From Artemisia argyi (Eukaryota; Streptophyta; Magnoliopsida; Asterales; Asteraceae), in NCBI GenBank assembly GCA_030686995.1, contig CM060704.1, positions 115,918,042 through 115,982,041 of the forward strand: a DNA stretch of 64,000 nt, given 5' to 3'. A program made the translations under genes and the position numbers. Under the pieces are notes generated by a model that did not search any database, was not told the origin of the DNA, and was given only the letters and a program-made list of their open reading frames with translations. Shown piece by piece: positions 1 through 11,518 of the stretch. Each line of letters opens with the position of its first letter. Within the stretch, counting starts at the first letter, position 1.

Positions 1-1140
1 TAACTAGGATGCAATCAAAATAAAATAACAAAAAATGAAAATAAACTAATTTAAACTAGTGGCGTGAACAATATATAGGAGAATTGTGTTTAATTAGATT
101 TCACTACTCCCTAGATATCTTTTACAGGTTAATTACTTGTTACAGTTGCGTGGATGACGGATTGTATTCCTTAATACCAATCATGGGGTGGCGTACTTAC
201 TTCCCCAATTCTATAAGCTCCTACTTCACTCCTATGTCGAGCCTGCAAGAAGCTCCTAACATGGGATCACTAGAATTCGCTCATGCATTAAATACAACCA
301 TAAAAACCTAGTACACATCGATTCATGTTTCTTAAGACGTTCAAGCAAGTTACACAATGGAGATCTGCCAGTTTTCTTAAGCCTAACATTGAAATCATTC
401 ATCCATTACAACTAAAAATAAGCAATCAACCTATAATCAACATCTAGGTTTCATTACATCTAAGCAAACACACAATAGATCTAGCCTAGCATGTTAAAAT
501 CAAGACAAGTGTAAGATATATTCAAACAACACATAGACATATTGAATGAATTGGAAGAATACTTATCTCAATTAAACATGAAGGGTTTCAAGGGGTGAAA
601 ACCCTTGAAAATACTATTACAAACGAACTAGGGTTTGTAAAGTTCGGCCCTAAAATTCTCCACACAAGTTCCCCTCTAATGAATGAAAATTAGAAAAGTA
701 TATATAGATTTCACGAGGTGACGACGTCAAGAGAAAAATTCTGACGCCGTCATCTCGCCACCAATAAAGTTCTCGGACTGCCTAGATCCAGAGCTGACGC
801 CGTCATGTGTGTTTCTACTCTGGGTCGTCACCACTTTTACTCTTAACGCCCTTGTTCTGACGCCGTCACGTTTTTTCTGGGTCGTCACCAAAATTGCTCT
901 TGACGCCGTCATCAAATTCTTCTTGACGCCGTCTGGTACTGTTCCCAGCAAGGAAAATTAAGACTTTGCCATTTTCTTCACTTTTATGCTCTAAAAACGT
1001 CCAAAATGCTTCCTTTTCCATAATTCACTCCCAAAGTGCCTAAAATCACAAAAGGAACGATTTAGGGCAATATTTGATTAAATAAATTCCAATTCTGGCT
1101 TAAATGACCCCCTAAAAACGGTTCATTTTTCGCCTCATCA
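1..1140 (-). mobile_element. Partial 3' LTR of a Gypsy-like element
   Basis: The stretch ends in CGCCTCATCA and is followed at once by a minus-strand purine tract and a segment about an often repeated theme (dense 'cacttgag...cctcaagca'). The same LTR-end/purine-tract layout is seen at 15266, where complete LTRs prove it. I therefore read this as the end of an LTR in minus orientation whose other edge lies outside the window. No coding frame of note is present; the frame at 727-951 only translates the repeat cluster. The assignment to Gypsy rests on general resemblance and is an inference. Confidence 0.45.
719..934. repeat. Cluster of six TGACG-N-CGTCA near-palindromes
   Basis: Copies of TGACGCCGTCA or a close variant lie at 719, 742, 795, 858, 901 and 924, with GGGTCGTCACC at 822 and 879 between them. 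The two arms TGACG and CGTCA are perfect inverted repeats around one central base. TGACG is the known core bound by TGA-type bZIP factors (as-1-like elements), so a regulatory role in the LTR is possible but not shown. Confidence 0.75.
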
Positions 1141-1400
1141 TATACCCTTACACTTGAGATTTGCTTGTCCTCAAGCAAATGCGCTTTTATTCTAGTCAAA
1201 ATACAAGTTATGGGTCATTTAACACTAATATAAAAGTAATTACAACAAATAATCGTTCGACTAAAGACCAAAGACAAGCACGGAGGTCATACACTAGCAC
1301 CTCACAAATAGTGTTTAGATACTCACATCCCTTGGGTGTAATAAAGTATATATCACAATATGGAAATGGAAAACATCTCTCACTACCTGTTATCAATGTT
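1141..1400 (-). other. Polypurine tract and remnant of internal region next to the LTR
   Basis: Read on the minus strand, CTCAAGTGTAAGGGTATA abuts the LTR end at 1140, as a polypurine tract would. The next about 250 bases hold no convincing frame. Resemblance to retroelement sequence fades near 1400, so the element is truncated or interrupted there. Confidence 0.35.
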
Positions 1401-1480
1401 AGCTAATCTAGACTACCTGTATTTAGGGGGGGATTATTGGAACACAGAATTACAAGTAGTTTACTAGATTATATATTCCT

Positions 1481-1525
1481 CCCCCGAGACACTTGTATAG
1501 TCTCGGGGGGGGGGGGGGGGGGGGG
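1481..1525. repeat. Perfect 10-bp hairpin running into a 21-G tract
   Basis: CCCCCGAGAC (1481-1490) is the exact reverse complement of GTCTCGGGGG (1500-1509), with a 9-base loop. The right arm continues as an unbroken run of G from 1505 to 1525. The tract length is probably unstable in sequencing and replication. Confidence 0.85.
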
Positions 1526-1529
1526 CTAA

Positions 1530-1790
1530 GAATGTTGTGGTATCACATCTTTTGGTAGGAATGGGTTGTGAGGTATCACACCCATATGCTTGTCTTAGTA
1601 TAAATACCCTCACAAGTCTCACGTGTGAGGTGTGTGTTTTTCATAATAGAGAAAACCTTTGTCTCACCACTCTCTCTTCCTTCTCTCTACTTTCTCTCTC
1701 TAACATCACCACCACCATGGGTGTGACCGGTTACTATTCCGGTCGTCCACCCGACACCACCAATAACATCACCTAAACTACATTTATATG
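1530..1790 (+). other. TATA-and-leader-like stretch, possibly an LTR fragment
   Basis: TATAAATAC near 1599 is followed by a CT-rich leader (many CTCTCT) and an ATG at 1717 in good context. The arrangement resembles the U3-R region of a Copia LTR or the promoter and leader of a short gene. The frame from 1537 to 1776 is short and not recognised. I could not find a matching second LTR or a target duplication. Confidence 0.25.
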
Positions 1791-2092
1791 GACCAACACT
1801 TTTTACAACTTCAGTTGACTAAGAGTCTAAGAGTACCTTTTTTGAGTAGTTGTGGCCAAAGAGACAGTAAACATATTATCCCGCTGCAAATGAATGTGTA
1901 CTTTCAGATAAAGGCATCAAACATGATTACATTAAACATATTATTTCATGGATATCAAGAACCATATTGACTCATTACGCAACCCGTCGCACCACTGCAC
2001 CAGCCCATTTTTCCACCACTACTCAACTAAATCTTACCTTCATCAATTCTTGACCATGCCAAGGACCTTTGACTGAATTCAAGCATCGACCT

Positions 2093-4960
2093 TCATTTAC
2101 GCACGAACAACTTCCACCAAGAAAATCTGTCAGTTTGCTGTGAATTTAAGAAAAATTGAGGACCCCATATAACAAATGTAAATTTATGCATAAAGATGTA
2201 AAAACAAACCTCGAGTCTATAATTTCCAGCAACTTTCGAATCAGCCAGCTTACCCACTATTGCAACATCAAAGGCATCAATCTTGTCTACCGTCAAATCT
2301 GTTCATTATAGTTTGTTGAGCCCTCTTCATATACATACAATTAAATATGTAGTTTAGTGATCCAATCAAATACTTTCATACAAATATTAAGCAATCATTT
2401 GTGTTATGCAGTCAGATTCAAACTCATATGTATAGCTAAATTTTTTCCATAAATAACTTGAAACAAAGAGGCGCCTCACTCTAGGATGTGCCTAGTTGAT
2501 CACATAGCACATGATAGAAACTATATCGGTTTTCTCTGTGAATTCCTTAATTCCAAACAACCATTTCAGTTGCTAGTGCAATAGTAACTACAGCTCCTCC
2601 CATGAACATGATAATAGCAGCTAAACTACAATAGTAAATACGACATTTTACTATCAAAACCAAACATTTTTCACTAAAACCTAATAAAAATCCAATCTTG
2701 CTCTTACCTTGTTCATAAAATCAAAAATATTTAAAACAAACACTACAGATTCAAACATACTAATAATCATGCGTTAACGAATTAATCAAAACACATTAAA
2801 CGCACATCTTGCTATTATTTCACATCGAATGAAATATGACTTAATCTATCATCATTGAATCAATTCACTGATTTTCATGGAACATACTTGATTCAAAAAT
2901 TGTGTTCCAAAAGAAAATGTTTATAGTACAAAAATAAAGATACCTTAAGCTTAGTGAATTATCAGGTGCTTCCAATGGTTTGCAATAGCATCAACAACCA
3001 TTTCAGGTGCTTCCAATGGTTTTCTATATGAAGTCCTTAATTCCAAACAACTATTTCAGTTGCGAGTGCAATAGTAACTGCAGCTCCTCCCATGAACACG
3101 ATAATGGCAGCTAAACTACAATAGTAAATACAACATTTTACTATCAAAACCAAACATTTTTCACTAAAACCTAATAAAAATCCAATCTTGCTCCTACCTT
3201 GTTCATAAAATCAAAAATATTTAAAACAAACACTACAGATTCAAAGATACCAACAATCATGCGTTAACGAATCAATCAAAACACATTAAACACACAGCTT
3301 GCTATTATTTCACATCGAATGAAATATGACTTAATCTATCATCATTGAATCAATTCACTGATTTTCATGGAACATACTTGATTTAAAAATTGTGTTCCAA
3401 AAGAAAATGTTTATAGTACAAAAATAAAGATACCTTAAGCTTAGTGAATTATCAAGTGCTTCTAATGGTTTGCAATAGCATCAACACTTGCAGTCAATGG
3501 TATTATTATTACCAAATTGATCACTATTTATAAAGAAGGACTAAATAGTAAGCATGGCCATTGAAAGATACAATGATGGCAAAGTACTGCTTAAAGCAAC
3601 ATCATAGAAAAATATTGCTAATAAAGCCTGATTAAAAAAGCAACAAATACACAGGAGTATAGGACAGTAAGCAACTAACCTTTCCTTCGACTTCCCAAAG
3701 AATCACATTCACAAGTTTAGTAGTTCTTCCACCATGTTGATGATTCCAGCTGAACCACATTGTAAACTTTGTAGCGCTTTTGAGTGCTCCTTTCTTGCTT
3801 TGCTTCTTTGTGGATCTCATCTGCCATTCCACTTAAGGAGCTAAACATTGCGCCATTTTCACCTAACTGTATCATTTAACACAATTAAACAATGTCAGAT
3901 TATTGGGGGAGGTTATCAAGCACACCATGAAACATCTAAATAAGATTCTGATCTGTGCACCTTATAGTTTCATCTGATGCTTCCGGTTCCTTCATATGAG
4001 TCAATATATGCAACCACTTTCGCGTTTAACATGTAGTTGCCTTAATTGCTTTTTATATGTGGTGGCTGTAATGTTTACACTATTCTACTATAATTAGGAA
4101 CTTTAGATTATGAATAAAGCTCAAAATAATAAACATTAGCAGTTTAATAGTATCTCGCCTGTTTTTTTGTGGCTAATAACTAATCGCCCAATATGTATTT
4201 CAGATTGCGAATCTTGTAGATGGTATATAAAGTTAAAAAAAATTAGGTGTTATGGCACCAATATACCTTACGTTAAAAGGTTAGAAACCTGAGCAACAGG
4301 TTTGTCAGCGGAAAATAATGTATGAGTGTGTCATAAAGAAGTCTTATGAATAGTAATACATGCAACCGGTTTGGCTTTGCTCTTTTCCTTGTCCTTCCCT
4401 TTATCCTTTTAAGGAAGGAATTCTTTGTCGAGGCTAAAGCCTGCAAAAAAATATATTAGGATTTCAATAAGTTGGTAATGTTAGCTGCTCCAGAGTCCGG
4501 ACCTATCATGTCCATCGAGTATCTACAATCACAAGTATGCTATGATCACAAAATTAACTCATAACTGAAAGCATTGTTAAACAATTCCATAAACACTTTA
4601 TATCAAAAGTTTGTCAAACAAACATAAACACTTTATATCCAGTTTAATCACACACAAAATTACATTCGAAAACAACAGGTTTCAAAAAAAATCATTCGGG
4701 ACTTTCATCAAACACTTGGTACGCAAAAATAAAATCAATTATCATAATCAACAAACGCATATGTAACTAATCTCTAATCCATCATACATCAAAACAGCGG
4801 TTAAACTTCTTTTATTCAATCGAAACAAAATTTTAAAAAACAAAAAAGATCAAAACAAACTTAAACAATAAGTATTTTGTGCTCAATATATTTACCTTGT
4901 TTTCTTCTTTTAATCTTCGATGTTTCGTTCAATTTCTGCAGGAATTCGGTCGAAGATCAA
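2093..4960 (-). pseudogene. Traces of a spliced gene of unknown product
   Basis: Several minus-strand pieces look like exons. One at about 3680-3832 is lysine-rich and ends at a GTTAGT donor. One at about 2214-2290 is followed by GTTTGT and encodes a piece with IDAFDVAIVGKLADSK. One near 4380-4440 begins after a TTTTTTGCAG acceptor and is rich in Lys and Asp. The AT-rich spacers fit plant introns. I cannot assign a family or link the exons in one sure frame, and a 490-bp tandem duplication sits inside. It may be a decayed gene or cargo of a transposon. Confidence 0.25.
2541..3486. repeat. Tandem duplication, period 490 bp
   Basis: The segment 2541-2996 is repeated at 3031-3486 with only scattered substitutions. 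A short spacer itself partly copies the end of the unit (the phrase caggtgcttccaatggtt occurs at the junction). Both copies contain the same intron-like AT-rich sequence, so the event looks like a local unequal exchange. Confidence 0.9.
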
Positions 4961-5700
4961 AACACAATTCATAAAAAGATAATTAATGAATAATAAACAT
5001 AAAATAATATCGAACCTTATTGCAAATATCATTTGCCCCAAAATGATCCAAAACCCTAATCGGTAAATAAAAAAGGTTGCTAAGGAATTTAATTTTCCCC
5101 TAAAATGATCTATTCATTTTGATTGTTTTGATTCGATATATTTGTTAGGGTTTATGATTTTGCCCCAAAATCAATTACATGAAGGCATTGATCTCGATAA
5201 TATTTTGATTCGATATATTTGTTAGGCTTTATGATTTTGAATAACTTAATTGTGGATACTGATTTGAACCGTATGATTTTGGGAGGATTTCTTGCTTTTA
5301 GGGTTAAAGAGAGAGGTTGCTTACTCGTGTGTGTGTGTGTGTGTGGGTTTTACTTTTAGGTTAGGTTTTGGCTAAAGAAATTTTTTTAATGAAATGTCGC
5401 CCAATTTATTCCATGCATTAAATGTTTTTTAATGAAACTGATTCCAGACCGTCGATTAAAGTGAATATCCACGTGTCGAATTTAGAACAATTTTGGGCTA
5501 GAGATCACATTTCAAAAGCTTATTTTATATAGTTAGTAGATTTAGGACATTTATATTTAGAAGCCTTAAAATGTTTAAGACCAAAAACATTTCTTTAATA
5601 GGAAAGATGCATACACATATAATTAAAAGCCTAGAAATTTAAGTGTCTTTAAAAAGTACGAGTTGTTACAAGTATAGCTTTCAATTCTTATAATTTTTTT

Positions 5701-5799
5701 AGACTTACAAGAAAAGAAGCATAGTATACACCACTTTAATGCACATTATTTTCAGACTTACAAGACAAGAAGCATAGTGTACACCACTTTAATGCACAT
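5701..5799. repeat. Two tandem 46-bp units, period 53 bp
   Basis: A unit beginning AGACTTACAAGA and ending TTTAATGCACAT is present at 5701-5746 and again at 5754-5799 with two differences. Nothing else is visible in the surrounding 5400-6000 stretch, which is AT-rich and without a credible gene. Confidence 0.85.
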
Positions 5800-6004
5800 A
5801 ATAAAAATAAATAAAACACCACATTAATACTATTTAATGTAGTCAATTAATTAACTGGTCAATAAATACAATTAATACAGTTATTAAATCACCTTTACAT
5901 AAGAAATACAAATTGTTAAGCATATTGTACAACCAAATTAAACACAATTCATCCATTAAATGTCACTATATAAATAATAAAGCACATTATACAAATATTC
6001 AAGT

Positions 6005-6120
6005 CCGAACGGGCAACGGGCCAAATGGGCTTGAGCCCGAACGGGCGCGGGCTAAACGGGCTCGAGCCCGAATAGGCACAAGCCAACGGGCTCAAGTCCG
6101 AATAAGCATTGGCTAAACGA
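6005..6120. repeat. GC-rich patch of palindromic GGGCTCGAGCCC motifs
   Basis: A sharply GC-rich patch in AT-rich DNA carries iterations of CCGAACGGGC and the perfect palindrome CGGGCTCGAGCCCG. Motifs of this kind occur in subterminal regions of plant hAT elements, so a non-autonomous hAT remnant is the likeliest source. No terminal repeats were identified. Confidence 0.5.
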
Positions 6121-6228
6121 AACTCTTGATATCCATAAATTTATTGTTAAAAAGAACCTAATAAACTAAAATACATGATTCAATGGAAAATTTAATTTCA
6201 ACACGCGGGTACCCTGCTAGTGTGTGTA

Positions 6229-6347
<119 letters not shown>

Positions 6348-6534
6348 ATATACAAAAAAATAGTTTAGAATCTATAATACTATAAGATTCAGTCCCTAAA
6401 TTTAAGGTGGAGTTATGAAGATAGAGTTTGTAGAGTTAGAAACAAGTTGGAGTCGTTCAGTAGTTGCATAGAGTACAAGATAGCTAATGCTCGAAATTCA
6501 ATGCAGCCTCAAATAACTATACAATCATGAAAGA

Positions 6535-7210
<676 letters not shown>

Positions 7211-7569
7211 TGTGATTAGTTTATGTAAGTAGTTGCTTTCGAATGCTCTTTGAGAAATATTAGAATGAATTTATCGTGTGCAATTGAATTATTATTGAAA
7301 AGAAGAAAGTCGCACATCGCAAAGTGTTTTCTTTTTCTATATGTAGAATCATTAGTGAGAAACTAATATTTACGCCAATTAAATGAGTTTGCCATAATAG
7401 CAAAATACGACATTAAAAATATCACATTGAGTAATGAATAGAAAGGAAAAAATACATAATTTTGACTTAAATCCATTTGTAAATTATAATATTAAATAAA
7501 AAAGTTAACATAAGCAAAAGTTCAAACTTTTATCGAAAAACAAAACCGGTGCGTTTAATGTGAAGTATA
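7211..7569. other. Gap without a gene, up to Copia 1
   Basis: AT-rich sequence with no credible frame. Parts resemble 31530-31620, so it belongs to the duplicated host DNA. The last five bases (GTATA, 7565-7569) are the left target site duplication of Copia 1. Confidence 0.6.
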
Positions 7570-8453
7570 TGTTGGTCCCTTTGACTTGGTTATCAGTAAC
7601 TAAAAAGCTAAAGTAACCAAGTTATATGACTTGAACACAAATGTATGAAAATGATTAACAATAAAGTAACGTAAAAATAGAGACAATATTTTCCAACGTT
7701 TAATTCTTTATTAGAAGTTAATCACAAAGAATCGTACCCAAGTGTTTGCGGAATAACACTTGGGGTTGAATTGACAAGTATTGTATGGACTCCTCACTAA
7801 ACTCAACTATGTTGAGTGACAACTTAAATTGCCCACTGAGCTATCTCAGGGGCTTGTGTTGTTCTTTGGAGGAGTAAAGTGGTTTGTGAATGCTTTGCAT
7901 TAATTGCACAAACTTGTCAACTTTTACTCCTCACATTTGCTTCCTATTTATACACAAGTATAGAACAACTAAATATACATTGGACCTAAAGCTTCCTTAA
8001 CAATATCTTCAAAGATATTATTCTTCTGGCAAGGAACCTTCATTGAGTTAGGTCCAAAAGGCACTTTCTGATGACAGTCTGGTTTTAGCCATTTGGGGAA
8101 AGTTTGACATTAAAGTAATAAATCACTTTAATAAAGCAGCTAAAACTTTCCCGCCCAGTCCCGCCAAAACTTCAGTCTTCTTGTCATCAGTCTTTAGTAC
8201 GATTAAGTTGTTGAGGAGTCATGGGGTTCAATGAGTTATTGTCATCCTCACTGAACCCATCACCTTCTTCTTGGCCTAGATCACACTTCACTGAGTTTCG
8301 CCTCACTGAATGGAGAACCTTTCTTCTTAGGCTCGGTCTTAGCTCCCTGAAGGTGACTCACTGAGTTACTGTTCACTCAGGGACTTGTTTACACTTAGGG
8401 GATTTTACGTTCAAATCCTTGTTAGAAGATTTGGGGAATTCAGTGACCCAACA
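7570..8453 (-). repeat. 3' LTR of Copia 1
   Basis: Begins TGTTGGTCCC and ends GACCCAACA. On the minus strand a TGTATAAATAGG TATA box lies near 7950. Short inverted words built on CACTGAGT and CTCAGTGA are frequent. Confidence 0.95.
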
Positions 8454-8466
8454 ATCTCCCCCTATT
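8454..8466 (-). other. Polypurine tract of Copia 1
   Basis: On the minus strand AATAGGGGGAGAT lies directly against the 3' LTR, the expected primer for plus-strand DNA synthesis. Confidence 0.85.
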
Positions 8467-8647
8467 TGAACATAAAAATAGCCTAAGTGATACTTGATTC
8501 AACATGAGTTGTCAGGGTACATCTTCTCTTGCTGAATGTTTGTTGTAATTGTAAGTAGGACATAACTATTTAAACAAAACATTAGTTTATTCATAGCTAT
8601 TACATTTTCCTACAAATTACAAACAAAATAAAGATAGTTGTTGCAGA

Positions 8648-11513
8648 TCAGATGTTCAGATGATAGCCAAGTCCCTCAATCTTAGCTTTCTTTGATCTCA
8701 GCAGGTGTTTCTTAGGATGCTTCTCAATCTTGGTCCTAAGGTCCTTACAGAACCTTTGGTTTGCACCACTTTGTATAGGAGAAGCTAACATCAGGTACGA
8801 TACCATTGCCGTGACTCCTGCCTTGTCTATATCAGACCACCTTTGGAAGGCAAGGTCTCCATATTCATCCGTAAAGCATAGACCTCGTTCAGGGGTTTCA
8901 AGCACAATATTGTTCACGAAGGTGATTCCTTCAGGAACGGACCTATCACAATCCAATCCTGGGACCTTGACCTCAGGCTCGGATTCAATGTGCTTCCTTT
9001 TTCTTTTGGTGGTTGTTGATGAAGCAGTTCCTTTTGTTGGAGCAGGAAGAAGGGAGAGAATGTTGAGGGCTTCAGGCATTGCTCTCAGTCTGTCATACCT
9101 TTCACTCAGTGTCTTGAGAAGTTGATCAACAACGGCACCATTTTTCTTGGCGATGATAGGACGGAGTTCATCAAGTTCAGTGATCCCAAAGTCAGCAAAT
9201 TTGAATGGGTTATGAGTGTCCATGATTCTTTTATCAGCCCCCCTGAAGACAGTGACCATTGCGGGTTTGGTATTCCTGTGGATTTTGATGTCAGTGATGG
9301 TTTTAGGCTTCAATCTTTCCTTCATCACCCAATGATATCTTTCAACCCTGGTCTTTCTGATTTGAGCTTGCCTTTTCAGCTTTTCTTCCCTTTCTCTTTT
9401 CAGAGCAATCATCTGTTCTTCCTGAGCCTTTTTAAAGGCTTCACCAGCTTGCTCATTAGCTAGTGCCTCAGTATCCAGACCAATCTTTTCAGCCTCCTCA
9501 TGAACAACCTGTATCAGTTTAGGCTTGCTCAATTTTTCTTCTTCAGCTGCCTTTGCCGCTTTCTCAACTCTTTCCATGTAGTCTTGTATTTGGTCATGAG
9601 TGAGTTGATAGATTTTTCCATTAATTTCATACGGGACCCTGATAGGTTCATCAGGGTCAACTCTGACAATTTTGGAGGCAGGCTAGAGTCTTACTTCAGG
9701 TTCTGAGGTGGTGGCTATGCTTTTTCCTCTGTCCTGAAAGAGAGTGGAGGAGACTGGTTCCTCTTGTGGGGGAACTTGAGTGATTGGTGTGGCTTCAGTG
9801 ACATGCTCCCCCTCAGTGTGAGAGGGCTGTCCAGCTTCTTGTTCATCAGTAACAGGGGTTTCAGGAACATTCTCCCCCTCAACAATTGCCGGAGCTGCAG
9901 TGATGGCAAGTGTTGGAGTTACTGAAGATGAAGTAGAAGTACCCTTGAAGGCTTGAAACATTTTCGTCATCATGGACTTGATCTCCGCAGTATCCTGATG
10001 GATGAGAGATACCTAGGAGTCAAGTGAAGCCTGAGAATTTTCAAGGGCAGTCATCCTGGATCCCATTGTCCATGCCATAGATGTGGACTTCAGGGATTGA
10101 GCTGTCACTGATGCTTCCAACTGAGTGAAGGAAGACCTGAGGGACTCCACCGTGGAGCTGAGACTCTGAACATTTGAATCCCTTATCAAACCAAGTAACT
10201 CAGTAAGAGCCGACGAGTTGACCTGATACGTCTCAGATGCCTGAAAAATTTTCTTGTTGAGCTCAGGGTCATCCTTGACTAATTCTTGAACTGACTTAAC
10301 CCCTGTAGCCAGCTCCTTTAGGGATTCCAAAAACTGATTGATGTGCGAAGCTATTTGTGTCAGGGAGTGAGAGACAGTGGAATGTTGCTCCCTGAAATCT
10401 TCATTGTAGTCTTCAACAGCATCTTTGAGGAGGTGATAGTGGACTACTTGCTCAGCATGCATATCAAACACCTCTTCAGTGACCCCCCTGTACAAAACAT
10501 TAGTCATTTTCTTGATGAACTTTTGGAAGGCTCTTTCAGTGAGAGGAGTTGAATCGTCTTCTGAGGTTTCCGGCTCGGAATGTTGTTCATCTTCGTCATG
10601 GTTAGAGGTTTGAGGAGACTGAGTAACAGGTTCAGGGACTGTCTCCTCATCCTCCATATCATCTCCGGCCGTGAAGACTTCCTCGTCACTGTTGAATTCA
10701 TCATCAGAAAATAAGAATGCCTGAGCATCCGCCAAGGAGGTAATCTGCAACAAATGGAGGTTATCCGGCTCCTCTTCATAAGAAGATTTGCCTTCGTTTT
10801 GGCCAGGTCCTGACCCCTCAAATCCGGTAGGTTGGGTTTTACCTACCTGGTCTTTAAGGTCAGTTCCCGAGTGATGCGCACCTCCGGGAGTGGTTTTGGG
10901 TTCCATATCAGCGGGTGGTTTATATCCCTCTGAATCTTTGTCCCCCGTGACCCCTTCAGACACTGATGGGTGTTTCTCAGTGCCATCATTAGGAGCCGTG
11001 ATTGTTGTGTCCCTATCAGCGGGTTGTATGTTTCCCTCTGAGTCTTTGGGATGAGTAGGGGTGCCCTCAGACAAAAACTTTGATTTGCGAATGTCCTCAT
11101 CAGGCAGATGAGTGGTTGAGTCCCCCTTTCCAACAGGCTTGTTCTAGCCTGTCGAAGGTTTAGGGACATGAACTCCCTGATGCTTGGGTTTTGATCTACC
11201 CGAGCCTTTAGCAGGATGTGATTGTTTGTGGACCCCCTTCTCAGTGGAGTAGTGCTGCCCCACCGAGGATTTAGGATCCCTTACTCCCTGAGACTCTGGT
11301 TGTGATTTGCCAGAGCCTTTAGCAGGATGTGAAGGTTTGGTTTGTTTCAGCTCAACTGTCTTGTTTATGACAGTAGAGTATTTGGAAACGGGTATGCCCG
11401 AGGACACTGAGTGTGATGTCTCAGTGCCCTCCGTTGGCTTTTGTTGCAGGCCTAGTGACTGGGTTATAATTCTCATGGTGTAAGCAGTCAAGGGCTGTTG
11501 TGGTTGCCTCATT
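8648..11513 (-). pseudogene. Env-like extra frame of Copia 1, C-terminal part
   Basis: This continues the frame that starts at 23410. The reading phase is exactly preserved when the inserted element and one GTAGG copy are disregarded, giving about 1,278 codons in all. Three in-frame TAG codons interrupt this part (11144-11146, 10013-10015, 9683-9685), with no frameshift. The first section is low-complexity (Ser, Thr, Pro, Glu; repeats such as SHPAKGSG). A coiled-coil-like acidic section follows, and then a conserved final domain of about 310 residues with motifs such as LKPKTITDIKIH, FADFGITELDELR and FQRWSDIDK. I recall this domain from many Asteraceae predicted proteins. Its function is unknown, and the label env-like refers only to position after pol. 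Confidence 0.8.
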
Positions 11514-11518
11514 GTAGG

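Noticed and set aside
719..934. Possible CRISPR-like array from regular TGACGCCGTCA repeats
   Set aside because: Plant nuclear context, repeat only 11 bases, irregular spacing and no associated genes.
9122..9463. Plus-strand frames within 8730-9706
   Set aside because: Mirror frames of the env-like coding region on the minus strand; no promoter or leader, unlike the antisense unit at 37035.
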